From Fennellomyces sp. T-0311 (taxonomy: Eukaryota > Mucoromycota > Mucoromycetes > Mucorales > Lichtheimiaceae), in assembly GCA_025266875.1 (NCBI GenBank), contig JALLLT010000042.1:1-64000 (forward strand): a stretch of DNA of 64,000 bases, written 5' to 3'. Each line of letters opens with the position of its first letter. Position 1 is the first letter of the stretch. The position numbers and the translations under genes were made by a program. The notes below the pieces were generated by a model. That model was given only the letters and a program-made list of their open reading frames with translations, was not told the origin of the DNA and did no database searches. Shown piece by piece: positions 45,801 to 57,748 of this stretch.

Positions 45801-48665
45801 CTGATGTGGATACTGACATTGGGAGACTCAAAAGGTTATATGCTGCTTCTTGCGCTGAAACCTCGCTTGTGTTGTAGTGTCCACTCGACAATGCCCGCAG
45901 CATATTGGACATCGACGCATTGTTCGCCAGATGCTCTCGGTATATGCCTTCAAGCATTTCACTCATACCTCTGTCGCACTTGTTGATATAATCAACAATG
46001 TATGCGCAACACGCGTACGCATCAAGCACATACTGGATGTCCATGTTTGCGGCATGTAGCCGCAAGATCTTTTCACTAAACGCGTTGGTGTAGATGTCTT
46101 GGACTCTTCTGCGCAAGAAAACCTTTTCTTTGTTCAACGATGCGCGGATAGAGAGTAGATAGACATCAAGTGTTACGCTGTTCGCTCGTAGAAATTCATC
46201 AAATGATACATCTTCCACCGGAGTTGCTAGGTTTTGCAAATATTCTCAGATGCCATGGTAAGTCTAGAGCGAAAGTGATTAATACCGACTAATTCAATGG
46301 GGTCAGAATCGCCAGGGATATATTTACCTCCTTATATCGCCTTATATCCTCTACTGGGTGCTCATCAGGTTGAAACGGCGTCAAAATACGAGTAACATCC
46401 ATCGGCATAAATGGTATACCAAATCGGCAAACGACGTGCGGCATATTTTTCCTTTTACAGGTTCTCGTATGTCGATGCTGTTGTCGTGGGAATATCTCCA
46501 CCATTTCCTCATCGTCCTCGTCGAACTGTGAGGTATTACAGGTAACGATTGCGTCGATGAATCCCGTTACTTCGTCGTCTGTATCAACGTTATACTGCGG
46601 TGCATTGGTGAGCCACAAAAGCATGTGCACATGTGGAGAGCCTCGATGCTGGAACTCGATTCTGTGATATCTATGCGCAATTTCACGATCACCGAACGGT
46701 CCTTGGGGAGATTTCCACGTTTTCAACAGTTCTCGAAACCGCATGTCGAAGTATCTTGCGCATGTCACTGCATCAGCTTGGATCAAACGTGCTTTTTCAT
46801 TGTACGACATGTTCTGGATATCTTGATCACTCAGTTGCACACCATCAACTACCATGCTGAGTATCTTAAGCAATTCACGCCATTGTGTTTCAGCTGCTGA
46901 AAGCATGATAAATAACGTTGGTAGCCCAAATTGTCGTATCATCGACAGTAACTGCATCTTCTGCTGACGCCAATACTCTGCCGATGATCTAACACCACTA
47001 AATACTTTATACGCAGCATCTCTGCTCACCAAAGCATTGATCACTTCATCGTTTAAGGCATCCGAAACTGTAAATGGCTGATGTGCAGTTCCCCCGGTTC
47101 TTTTGCGTAAACATATCTGGACGTTGCTGGCAAGCTGCGTTAATTGTCGTTTTCTATCCATAAACAGCAAATAATCGGCTCTTGTCACAGCGCGTCGGTC
47201 ATACCGCCGGGCAAGCGATTTTGTGATGTTCGCGTATGTCAAAGGACGCCCGTTAAGAACTCCTGGTTGAAGACGTATTCCTGCAAATATTTGAGGAAAC
47301 GCAAGATATTCACTGTCATTATCCAGTAGCAATGGTAGCGGTGCATTCCCTTCGGCTGGTGCCATCCTGAGACCTTGATCACCTGTGAGTAAGGTTTCTT
47401 GTCCACCAGAATTTATCGGATCGTCGTCCTCATTAGCTTCAGCGGCTTCATTATCATCTGGATTAGACCCTTCTACAGAGCTAGTATCGCTATTCGAGTC
47501 GCCTTGACTGCCACCATCTTCTTGACCTTGTAACCAAGTATCTGACACCACGATCTGCAACTCGCGGTACAGAGGTGAGTCCAGCAGTTCCATGAGGGCA
47601 TCACGGACCAGTCGTGGCCGTACATTTCCGTCAACGTAATTTCTTCTGTATCGTAGCCTTCTTGCCAGTTGTACGTGCACCATGTTAGTGTCATTGTACG
47701 CGCGGGGCAATGTGGTGACTGCAGTGTCCACAGATACCGGGACGTTGATAATCGCACCTTTGCTGCGATACTGACCGTGCAACCCCATCACAGGCCATAT
47801 CGTCTGGAAAACATGCCGAGCAGATACTAATCTTTCCTCGAGCCTGGTGAGCTGTGCTAGCGAGTTTGGTATTGTTGGGAAACATAAGCCGTTCGCTAGG
47901 CAAAGCGTTGGCCTTGTCTTCTTGGATAATAGATGGCTTTTGCATGTTTTGCACATCAATGCGCTCGCTGTATTCTGATCAACCGCAAAAACTGCAGCAA
48001 CAACCTCTTCAGGAACCCGCGAAGAAGCCAACGAATCTCTTGATACTCTGGAGACCGAAGGAGGGAACCACAACCCACCGCAGCAGTTACAGATTTCAGT
48101 TGGCCCTTGCTGGATTTTTCTTTTGTAATTTGTTGTAACAGATTGCCACGACAAGCGAGATTGCTGTCGCGCGCTTCTATCTCGGGCCTACAAGAAAAGC
48201 ATTAGTCTAAGTTAAAATACACAAATTTTGGCAGAATCGTACAGCTTCAGCTTCGCGATACTCAGGATCTGCTCGTGCGATCTGCCGTGCTTCTCTGTCT
48301 CTTTCCTGTCAGGCGATGAGTACTCTTTTTATTTATGATCATACTGGACAAGTATAACATACAGCTTCAGCTTCACGGTATGCAGGATCTGTGCGTGCGA
48401 ACCGTCGCGCTTCTCTGTCTCTTTCCTATAAGCCGATGAACACTGTTAAGTATAGGATGAACCTTTAATTAACAATATTTACAGCTTCTCTTTCACGCTG
48501 CCGTGCGTTGTTTATACGCGCCGAGCGTCTTAAGCTTCGTGCCTGGGCACGGTCTGCTTCTCGGGCAATCTCAGTTGCATTCATTCGTCGTCTTTCTCGT
48601 GATCGACGCTGCCTTTCGGCAGCTGCAGCACGATTTTGCTCTGGAGTATTCCTAGGACGAACCAT
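42802..48665 (-). pseudogene. Helentron H2 RepHel-endonuclease protein, one in-frame stop
   Basis: The start ATG 48665 (MVRPRNTPEQNRAAAAERQRR) leads a basic exon, then two 63-bp exons (48363-48425 and 48243-48305), then the main exon. Domains: CNCCGGLW zinc region, Rep HUH block FQHRGSPHVHMLLW (about 46635), an intron at 46264-46327, two-Tyr block CAYIVDYINK (about 45985), helicase Walker A TGGAGTGKS (about 44890) and VIIDEISMV, intact HKSQGQTY, and an endonuclease domain with AGDFNVPFHD (about 43025) to the end at 42802. A TGA at 46246-46248 interrupts the Rep-helicase linker, where H1 has Arg (REYLES). Otherwise the protein is complete. Confidence 0.9.
48241..48480 (-). repeat. 120-bp tandem exon-intron duplication in the H2 gene
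   Basis: Two exact-length 120-bp units, 48361-48480 and 48241-48360, each hold a 63-bp exon (ERDREARRFARTDPAYREAEA and ERDREARQIARADPEYREAEA) plus a 57-bp intron. The end of exon 1 (QREREA) looks like a third, older relative. Confidence 0.85.
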
Positions 48666-50213
48666 GCGTCTCTGTGGCTGAAAGAGCCAAAGAGGGCGGT
48701 GGCAACAAATGATCGAGTACGTTTAAACTCCACGTGACGTGATTGTCATTTTTGTGGAAGTCCCTGTCCCTGAAAGGATCTACAAAATTCGACGCTCAAA
48801 CACACTGCAGAACCTCAAGTATATCGAATGTCATTATTGTTATCGTTGTATTTTTTGCCTTCTGTTCTATTTATACTACAATTATCCTAATGTAATTTGG
48901 GGGGGTTGCATTAGTGATAGACTAGAACAACCACACCCCGGAAAGTCTGCTAATATTGATATTGACAGCATTGACAATGATAGAGGGTGTCTTCTCTTTT
49001 AACTTCAGAGATGCATGCTTCTTCAATGAAGCTTTTCCCCATCAGTTTGTGTCGCCGGCAAGATTTCTAATGCCAAACCATCATTTAAGATTCTACATCG
49101 TACACAAATGAATTAGGGATGCTAATGACATTAAACGGCGCGTCCTTTATGATACTCTTTCTTTTACGCTGCTTTCGTTTTATCGCAGTTCTGTTTTCTG
49201 TATCGTTCCTTTTTACGTAGACCCTCTTTTAAAATAGCGCTGAATCACGTTAACATCTTTAATATTCAGTATTTCTCCCAAAGAAAACACTAAGGCAAAA
49301 ATATTACATACATCACTTCATCGCCTTACAAAGCCCAGTTGTTGCCGTGGCAACCAAAAGCGTGACAGACAGACAGACAGACAGACAGACACACCAATTC
49401 CTAAAGGCGTTCATTTCAAACTCCGTATAGAACGCCTAAAAAGGAATCCAATGTAACTCCACTAGAAGTCGTCTCGTGGAAACCTGGCTGTGCTACTCTA
49501 TCGTGGCTGCGCTACATTAATAGCTTCAACCTCGACTTCAAAAAATCTGGTACATAGTTTATATACGACAGAGATTTCATTCTTTCATTCACACAGAAGC
49601 AGCAATATCATACCAACTACGTATATCACTTAAAGTGATTATTCCTAACGAAGTAGGCAGCCAGTACAACAGAATTCGGAGTGCAAGTACCCATATATTG
49701 TCTACAGCAGATAAAGCGGGAGCTCCCAACCATTACAGCAATAGTATCAAACAAGCATTATGGTGAATAAATAGCTCACAATGGACATTTACCATCAAAC
49801 TTCTTTTGTCACTTACTGTCAGAACCATTTATAGCTACTTTTTACCGTCAAAAGTTACTGTCATGGCCACAAATGGCAATTGTGATAGTAAAAATCCGGG
49901 GACTTGTCTGGCAGATGTCCAGCGAAATTCCGGCGTTACCGTCAAAATTTACTATCAAAATTTACTGTCAAATTATACGACCCCGCTCAGGCGTGTTTAC
50001 TACCCTTGCTTTTTAAGTGACTGTGAAAAAAATTTGCTGCTGCTGCTGCTACACTTCAATTTTTCAGCAACCACAAAGCACATTGGGTTTTGCTCATCAT
50101 GAAGAGCGTCGGGCTATACTTTTTTTTAGCTGCTCGCCATAGATTCAATCCTGGCTATGTAGATGCATTTTTTTGCAGCCAGCACACTGAAACCCGCTGT
50201 AAAGAAGCTCTAC
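48666..50213. other. Helentron 5' region and flanking repeats, no gene
   Basis: 48666-49443 is the untranslated 5' region of H2. A (CAGA)n run lies at 49365-49391. A block at 49823-49960 (AAATGGCAATTGTGATAG ... GGGGACTTGTC) has a degenerate direct copy at 42487-42590 on the other side of H2. No coding sequence is supported. Confidence 0.6.
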
Positions 50214-50387
50214 ATTAGGCCCGGTCAAACCCACCTACAGCTTCAAATTTGAAGGTGTCACAAAGATCTTTCATTTCCTAAATAATAAAGGGCCCGATCC
50301 TACAACAACCTTCGACGTTAGAGGTGTAGGGTCTACTGCTATTTCCTTTTTAAGTACTACTTTTTTCTACTCAAGATCATCAACATC

Positions 50388-51596
50388 ATGGAGAGTTCAT
50401 TTCGCATTGAAGGCTACAATGCCAACACCCAAAGAGGCCAGACTCCTGTGCAATTGTCGCAGCAGCCCTCCACCCAACAGTCGCTCACCTCTTCCGCCTC
50501 CACGACACCTCCGCCTGTTCATAGTGAGCACGAAGTGCGACCAGCTTCGGTGTCCTCGGACTATGACGCTCGTCTCCAAGTGCGAAACGCGATTCTATTA
50601 AGAGACAATATGGAATCACTTCGGGATAGCGTGCCTGAGCTTCCTGCGTACTTTGATCCGTCCCAGCCAATCAGCTGGGGACGCTATATCGACTGGATGT
50701 TGAGATACGTCAACGAGTTCATCGACGCGTGGAGGACGAACAAAACGGCTGCATCGAAAAAGATGTCCACTGTTTTGTTTGGCATCGAAGCTGTACATAG
50801 TCAGTTGAAAACCAAGATGAGCGACCTCGAGAAGGAGTGGAAGGAACAACACCTTCAGGCGAATTTAAGCGGTGAAGGTGTTAGCCGAGATGGGCAGTCG
50901 TGGCAGGGTACTGTGTATACATAAGATATAGTATTGTCAAGCAGCTGTTCATATATTTGATGTAGAGTATCGAGCTGAGAATTGGCTGCTCCTTGGACTT
51001 GGTGACCCCATCTGGCTATCAAGCATCAGTGCGAACTCTGCTGTTCAGCACGACAGTCAGCATGGATTGACATTGAATGGCGAGAGTGCAAGCATCGACG
51101 ATGTCTTGAACATCTGGAGCGAAGACCCTCGCAACTCCAGAAATGCCAGAAGAAAGGCATATGTGGATGACGAAATGTAAGTTAGCACAGCAAGCAGTTC
51201 TGTATTTATACAAACTGGTTATTTGGATCAAATGTATGGTCTTTTTCACGTCATATGTTCTAACCAGTGAACACCAGCATCTCACAGGTCGAGGGCCTCA
51301 TCACAGCCTGCAGTGATGTTGAAGCTGCTTAACAAAACCGAATGCGCGCATACTTTGAGCTGCAAAAAGCTAAAGAGGAGAAGCAAACGGCGGTTGAGCG
51401 CATGCGTTTTGAAGCTGCTGCTCGTAAAGAGAATTTGGAGTTCAAAGCTCGAGAAGCCAAGCGCCAACGTAAGCACGAGCTTCGCTTGGAGAAGGAACGC
51501 ACAAAGCGCATGCAATTGGAAGTAGAAGCTCTTAAGCTTAGACGCGAAATGTCGTGGTTAGCAGAGGAGAGTGCTGAGGACGAAAGAGATGAATAG
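50388..51596 (+). pseudogene. Harbinger accessory protein (putative DNA-binding, coiled-coil), one stop
   Basis: ATG 50388 starts a Gln/Ser/Thr-rich leader, then a helical domain with ISWGRYIDWMLRYVNEFIDA. Introns are likely near 50910-50985 and 51177-51270, joining ENWLLLGLGDPIW and a VDDE block to VEGLITACSDVEAA. A TAA at 51330-51332 interrupts the frame just before QNRMRAYFELQKAKEEKQ, the start of a long Lys/Glu-rich coiled coil ending at 51596. Harbinger elements need such a second protein to help the transposase bind ends and enter the nucleus; this is known for the family and inferred here from position. Confidence 0.65.
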
Positions 51597-51626
51597 ATTT
51601 ATGTGAGTATTTTTATAGCTCAAACA

Positions 51627-53095
51627 TTATTGCTCACGGATCCCGAGAGACCGTTTCAAGTGCCTGCGCACTCTTTCACTGCTACTGTAGAAGCTGATAG
51701 ATCGCTGCCTAGGATAGCTTTCTTGTTGGGTGATCTGCTCGTATGCATCATCATATGCATCTCCATCAATGGTCGCTCGGATCATGCGAACGTTTTCTTG
51801 GTCGCGTTCTTGGTTCGGATCACGTCTCAGACGATGGAGAACGTCGATGTACGAGTTACCACCGGACTCCTGTCTTTGTACAATGTTGTGGAGCATACAG
51901 ATGACAGATATCCAGACTGTACACTTCGCAATATCCTTGTTGCTTCGGATCAGGATGGGAAGGCACTTCAATATCTGCCATCTGTTTTTTAGGAATCCGA
52001 TGGTCCTCTCAACCTCAACTAAGTATATGCGACATGTCTCATATTAGCTGCGTTACTAACGTTTCATGTAACTATATAAAAAGTACCTCGCACAGATGAG
52101 AGTTTTCAGTTGAACATCGCATTTCCACCTCTTCTTCTTGCATCACCTTTGTATGGCATGATGACGCGATGGGAGAGCTCATACGCCGCATCACCGAGAA
52201 TGTACTCATTTCCCTGGAAATAGTTTTCCAGGTTTGCTCCCATAGCAGTCTTCTTGAATGCACGCGAGTCATGCACCTTGCCTGATTCGCCAAGGCCAAT
52301 ATAACGGATGACATTGTTGATGTCACACACAACTTGCAGGCTCAGTGCATGTCGCTTCTTACGAGTATAAAGCTCGTTGGGCTGCTATACGGATCGATAC
52401 TGAAATACGACTTCAGTACCATCGACAATCCCAACACAGTCGTTGAACCTAGGACCCTTGATTTCGACCAGGTCCTGCTTCAATGCCGTGCGCTCGTGTG
52501 CATCTGGCCAGAAGATGTGGTCGTTCAAGTGCTTGTACAATGCCTTGATCACTCAGTTCGTGAAATTGACCACTGCACCCTTGGAGATGCCATATCTCGT
52601 TGCGACATTAACGAGATCATGGCCGTAACGTCCAAAACGAAAAAGTGCTACCCCAAGCTGAATAGACACCGGCGTTTGGTCGGCGCTGAAGACTGAAGCA
52701 TCGTCTTGAATGAGACCTAGGATATAGTTGAATGTGCTCCTAGTCATGCGAAACTCGTGGCGGAAATCGTGGTCATCATTGCTTGAAAGGATGATTGCAC
52801 GCCAATCTCGTGCCTTCGGTTTCAGGTTTCTCCTGGTTGCGAAATAGCGTGCCTGCAGAATTGTTTGGATATTTTCAATATCCAGCTGCGCACCAATACT
52901 GTCACTTTCGTGCCAGTTCTCGGCTAAATCACAATCATCTTCTTCATAACCTTCTGATGATTGGCCAAATCCTAAGGCCTCATCCAACTTGTTGACAATT
53001 GAATGAGTACCATCATGAATCTTCTGTGCCGATTGCACGAAGTTCAAGTACATCAACAGTATTTTTTCGCGTTTTGACACGTTGTTATTAGACAT
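51627..53095 (-). pseudogene. Harbinger transposase (DDE_Tnp_4), three in-frame stops
   Basis: From ATG 53095: a leader, FRHEFRMTRSTFNYILGLIQ, VALFRFGRYGHDLVNVATRYG (helix-turn-helix), then the catalytic core FNDCVGIVDGTEVVF, VCDINNVIRYIG, GKVHDSRAF, NEYILGDAAYEL, and after an intron near 52030-52085 a VEVERTIGFLKNRW Glu region and LHNIVQRQESGG, ending at 51627. The frame is broken by TGA at 52553-52555, TAG at 52385-52387 and TGA at 52106-52108. Each is explained by a single C-to-T or G-to-A change. The transposase is full length but dead, although the ends of the element are still perfect. Confidence 0.85.
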
Positions 53096-53495
53096 TTGAA
53101 AAGTAAATTGGCAATGAGAATAGAGTGAAGGAAGAGATACTATAAATGGTATATGAAGGTGTGTAGGTTGTGGTCAAATGTACCTTCAGCTACAGTATCT
53201 TTATTGGCTTAATTTTATTGCCTGTGACACCTTCAAATTTGAAGCTGTAGGTGGGTTTGACCGGGCCTATTATCAGAGAATGTATAGGCATACACACAAA
53301 TAGCAACAAACAAACGCGCACAGACTTGCATTCACCATTTCTATCTTTTATGTCATTATTACTGATGCAAAGGCATCACGTTCATTTAATGACTTTATGT
53401 CCTCTGATGCTTAAAACTTCTGCTGTTGCATATGCTGGAAGAACTATCACTTTTAACAATTATTAGTTCAAGAGTTATAATTTATTTTGAAAGGT

Positions 53496-53530
53496 AATAA
53501 ACCTGCTCCTAAAGGTATTAGGTCTCGTTA
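53496..53530 (-). repeat. 3' tail of the LINE family seen at 40277-42004
   Basis: AACCTGCTCCTAAAGGTATTAGGTCTC matches AGACCTGCTCCTATAGGTATATGGTCTC at 40307-40334 with few changes. This is probably a heavily 5'-truncated copy or conserved 3' recognition block. Confidence 0.55.
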
Positions 53531-54688
53531 ACAATCACTAAATCTCAAAATTCCAAATGTACCTCACAAACGTTTTGAAGCGACAGTGGATCCATATATA
53601 TATGAGAATCGTAGATACTAGATGTAAATAACGCAATTGTCTAATATATCGAGTAACATGTAAATGGATATAAGATAGTCAACTAAGCATTTGTCAATCA
53701 AAGTATAAGCTTTAACTAGAACTATGTTGCATGTACAGTATGTCTATATCCAGAGTTAAATCTGCTATAATTTGCATCAGCAAAATATGAAAGATAACTT
53801 ACCAAGCTTTGCGCTGTTACTTTCCTAAATACGTAGTAGCATGATTGTGATATTCAACAGTAGTAAAAGACAGGTAAGTGACGAGACTCAAGTAATGACT
53901 CGTTTGTTTCGTATGTTGAATCATCACTTTAAATAATAAAAGCTTATTCTCGAGAGGTTGGATCATTGACATGGTTGTAAGGCACATGAACTGCTGTGGT
54001 AACCAGGGTTATGTGGGTTTCACTAAGATAGGCAAGGTTATTATGATGAACGCATGTCAAGACAGGGATGTGGCTGTAGATTGGAAAATTAAAGTAACCC
54101 CTTGTCAATAAGCAAGCAAGGGTAAATGATGCATAAGCCATAATCATGTTGTGGATACAACAGCTGGATCAATAGATGACATATGGTTGGCACTGTTGAA
54201 AGAATGAATAGAATGGATATGCCTAAAACTGAAACAAGAAGGCATTCCCTGTGGAAAGATGTAGAATGCGACACAAAGGCACACTGAGATCTTAAACATT
54301 GATCCAGCCAATGACAGCGGGTATACCAGCTGATACACAACTATTTTAAACTCAATAAGACATTTAGGTATTCTCAATTTTTTCTCGACCTTAGTATATT
54401 TTGCCCAAACTGACCAACTTTGAACTCTCATAAATTTTTTTTTGTTAGAAAATAAAAAAAAGTGGCTCGTAATAATTATTAATAAAGGCTTTCTCTTCCA
54501 TTATTACGAATTAGTTTTACGAAATATTAGAGGGTTTCAAACTCGATTTGCTAGTTAGAAATTTTGCTAGATAGCCCCGCGCCAACTAGCAAATCCTATC
54601 TAGCTTCTCTGGAGGTGCTAGCTGGAACAACTTGCAACCCTACTCATCTAGCACATTTTTACTTTTTAACTACATTTTATAAAATCAT
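53531..54688. other. No gene recognised
   Basis: AT-rich sequence without convincing coding potential. Repeated GCTAG words (TTGCTAG, GCTAGAT, TAGCTTC) cluster at 54545-54660 just before the next Harbinger gene and may be part of its terminal region. Confidence 0.5.
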
Positions 54689-54689
54689 C

Positions 54690-55494
54690 ATGCCAAAGCT
54701 TTCAGAACGCAAGCGAACACTATTACAAGTGCAAGATGCAATTAAATTCTCCATGGCGCGTGAACATACTAGGGAAATCGGTTCAAAGGAACAGATTGAT
54801 GAAAGGGAGCGCATTCGTGATCTTTGTAGAATTATGTCCGGATTCACGCGTATCGTTACTTGAATCCATCCACACGCATTCCTAAACTCACAGAGAACAG
54901 AAACTTTTTCTTTCGTTGGCCTACCAAGGAGTTCAAGAAAATAGTCCATATGAATAAAAGATCCTTCCACAAACTGAAGTCCATGATCCAAAACAAACTC
55001 GGCGATAGAGAGCGTCCTACGTGGATCCAGCTCGGTGTTGCTTTGGAGAATTTAGCCCACTCTGGTACAGGTGCATCAACTGCGCAACTTGCTCGTAGAT
55101 GGGGGATTTCAGCTGGCTCTGTATCGTTGTATACAGACAACGTCCTTGATGCTATCGAAGCGTTGGCAACTACACTCATTAAATGGCCAGATGCTGATGA
55201 ACGTCGACAAATATCGGCACGAATTCAGAAAAAGTATTTGTTCCCAAAAGTGGTTGGGTTTGTGGATGGCACGCACGTCATATTTTCACAGCAACCTGCA
55301 GTAGATGGCAGCACTTTTTATAACCGCAAGGGTAGCTACTCGTTGAATGTACAAGCCATATGCGATGATCGTCGAGTTATTCGATTCTTGCAAACTGGAT
55401 GGCCCGGATCAGTCAGCGATTCAGTAGCATTCCAGGATACATCGATAGCAACACGAGAGCAGGACCACTTTTCAGCATATGAATACTTGATCGG
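54690..55494 (+). pseudogene. Harbinger transposase, N-terminal part (split by a solo LTR)
   Basis: ATG 54690 gives MPKLSERKRTLLQVQDAIKF, close to MPKISKRQRTLRGINKLIKE of the Harbinger at 62188. A frame change near 54858 is needed to continue into YLNPSTRIPKLTENRNFFFRW. Then come helix-turn-helix LARRWGISAGSVSLYT, the first catalytic Asp in VVGFVDGTHVIFSQQP, and GWPGSVSDSVAF. The frame reaches YEYLIG at 55494, where a solo LTR begins. The next codons (DSGY) are at 59471 after the insertion. Confidence 0.85.
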
Positions 55495-55860
55495 TGTGGT
55501 GAAACAACCACAGATGATAATAATAGAAGATATTTCCTATCAGATAACACATATCGGTTCAACATCGGGTGCTCACAAGGTGGCAATTAGGACCGCCCCC
55601 GTCTGTTTAAGGGAATACAGGTTATACTGTGTTTAGTATAACCATCACGTGGGATGTACGAGGCGCGGAGCTGGATTATTAAGTTTTTAAACTGCCAGAC
55701 ACGCGCTAAGACGCGTCCTAATCTCTTTTTCTCGCGTTTACTAATGGACCGCGTTCAAAACATCGCAAGCACGATTGCTACGTTTTCCTTCTATCAGGAA
55801 ACTGCTCGAACGACAATGTAGAACACTATAGAGCAAGAGGAGCGATACGAGCGCGACAGA

Positions 55861-57419
55861 ATGGAGCAGATTGAGGAAGAGGATGCCGAACTGGCTTGTC
55901 TGGCTGATGCCATCATACGAATTCCGATCGATCTCGTTGCAGAATTGATGTTCCAGTCGATGACTAGAATGCGGATCATCAATCGTGACATTTTCTTCGA
56001 GATCTATCATTCTTGCCCGGTGTTCGTTACTGCAGTACAACGCAGAACACCACGATCACGACCATACGAAGCGCATCATTGGTGGAGCGTTAGGCATCCT
56101 GAATTGAGCGATGATGCTGCTGGCCGTATGCGATTCAAGGCTCATTACTGCATCACGCTAGCTGCTTTTGAACAGTTAGTTAACGGGCTGTCAAATGACG
56201 AGGAGTATGCTGGGAGTGTCGCGAAAAACGGCTATCCAGTGCACATCCAAGTTGTAGTGGTCCTTTGGCGGTTCGCAAACTCGCATTTCGGCTTTCGCTT
56301 GATGTGCGAAACCATGGGCATTTCAGACGGTTCGATGAACAACTTTACAAACCACTTTAACAATGCAATGATCCGCGTGGGCCACCGAGTAATTGTATGG
56401 CCGACCAATATTCGACAGACAAGAGAAATCGCTCAAGGCTTTCTCAACAAAGCAACTTCTCGAAGCCGAAGACTGCCTGATGTAATTGGTGCTATGGATA
56501 GTAAACTGGTGGTCATTCAGAAGCCTAGCGACCATGGAGATATGTACGTCGATCGTAAAGGCCATGCATCTCTTTCGCTATTGGCAGTGTGTGATAGTAA
56601 CACCCGGTTCCTCTATATAAAAACCGGTGAATCAGGTACTAATGTTACTTATAAAGTATGTACATACTTAATAACACTATCTGCAATAAGGACGTGTGCA
56701 CGATGCTCGTGCCTTTAAGTCCAGCATTCTTTGTCGAAACTTAATCAACCATCCAGAACGAATGTGCATGGGCAACACATATATCATTGCTGGTAACATA
56801 TAATATTATTATAAAGGTATAGCAGGCTTATGTACGAATGCTACCATACATATCAGATTCTGCTTTTCCTTTGATGCCGACGGTTATTCCAGGATTCCCG
56901 CGCAGACAACGTGATCCAGCCAAAAGGGCATTCAACAAGATGCATTCTAGCACCAGGATGGCAATCGAGCATGCATTTGGTGCTTTGACAACGCGCTGGC
57001 GTACAATGTGGAAGCATCTGTATATGCTCAGCGTAGAAAGGATGACCAAGACTATTTATGCATGTTGTGTGCTGCATAATATCTGTCTACACGTTGACGA
57101 TGTTGAGGAAGTAGCAACACCGGAGGATATTCGACACTATGATGCATTTGTTGACGGTAATCCACGCAGTGAGCGCCAAGGCCAAGAAGAGCGCAGAAGT
57201 GGAGGTGATGTCTCAATTTCACCTTTAACGGCCCATAGGCGCGCCGTTTCTCAACGGACCGGTCTCGTTGTCAAACGGCAGATGGACAACTTGTGGGAAC
57301 AGGGACGACGTGTGCGTCAGCGCCTTGTTGCGAGAGTCGTTCGCAATGACACAAGGCCAACAACACCGAGATACCATGCATCCCGCACATCACAAGTACC
57401 TAGATATTCACCATATTAA
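55861..57419 (+). CDS. Harbinger transposase (inner element)
   Basis: ATG 55861 is a plausible start, with a Glu/Asp-rich leader. Then come HHWWSVRHPELSDDAAGRMR, FEQLVNGLSNDEEY, VLWRFANSHFGFRLMCETMG (helix-turn-helix), DVIGAMDSKLVVIQ (first catalytic Asp), and YKTGES-type block FLYIKTGESGTNV. Introns near 56655-56690 and about 56800-56832 lead through HDARAFKSSILCRNL to SDSAFPLMPTVIPGF (second Asp) and STRMAIEHAFGALTTRW (catalytic Glu), ending in a basic tail at 57419. The two splice junctions are not exactly resolved in frame, so a small frameshift cannot be excluded. No in-frame stop is seen in the main exons. Confidence 0.8.
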
Positions 57420-57748
57420 TATTATGGTAATCTATGGAATATGTTAAGACTCACAGAAGGACTAAAGAGGTTATTACTGTTACATTTACTTTTAGTGAAC
57501 TCATCTTGTTATCTCCCCATCCGGTCGCTTCATTAACTCCTAACGGCTATTATCCAAGGAAGAATACTGTAGTATATTATTATTCAATACTCACTCAAAA
57601 ACTCTGACGAACTTGATACATTCACAGCAACTGAAATATTCTACCATACTTATAATTTTCACTAGACTACTAGCTAAGTCCAAGATGCTATCTTCACTAC
57701 CTGTCTATATACTTAGCATATCACATTACGATAAGGTTTATTGATAGC

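Larger units (their letters stand above)
42698..49443 (-). mobile_element. Helentron H2 (Helitron2-type), about 6.7 kb
   Basis: The 5' end on the minus strand (about 49443) reads TTTTTAGGCGTTCTATACGG, near-identical to H1, and forms a hairpin with GAACGCCT downstream. At the 3' side GAGTATAGAACGCCT (about 42734) and a TGTTTC/GAAACA hairpin (42712-42725) precede a terminal T run. The shared asymmetric inverted ends, T-run junctions and RepHel-endonuclease gene identify it as a Helentron. The exact 3' base is uncertain. Confidence 0.78.
50217..53268. mobile_element. Complete 3.05-kb PIF/Harbinger element
   Basis: Perfect 46-bp terminal inverted repeats (outer end AGGCCCGGTCAAACCCACC) lie at 50217-50262 and 53223-53268, flanked by ATT on both sides (50214-50216 and 53269-53271). 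Two convergent genes, an accessory protein (plus) and a DDE_Tnp_4 transposase (minus), complete the standard Harbinger layout. Confidence 0.93.

Noticed and set aside
53944..54431. Minus-strand frames as a host gene
   Set aside because: No domain pattern, no consistent splice structure and unremarkable composition.
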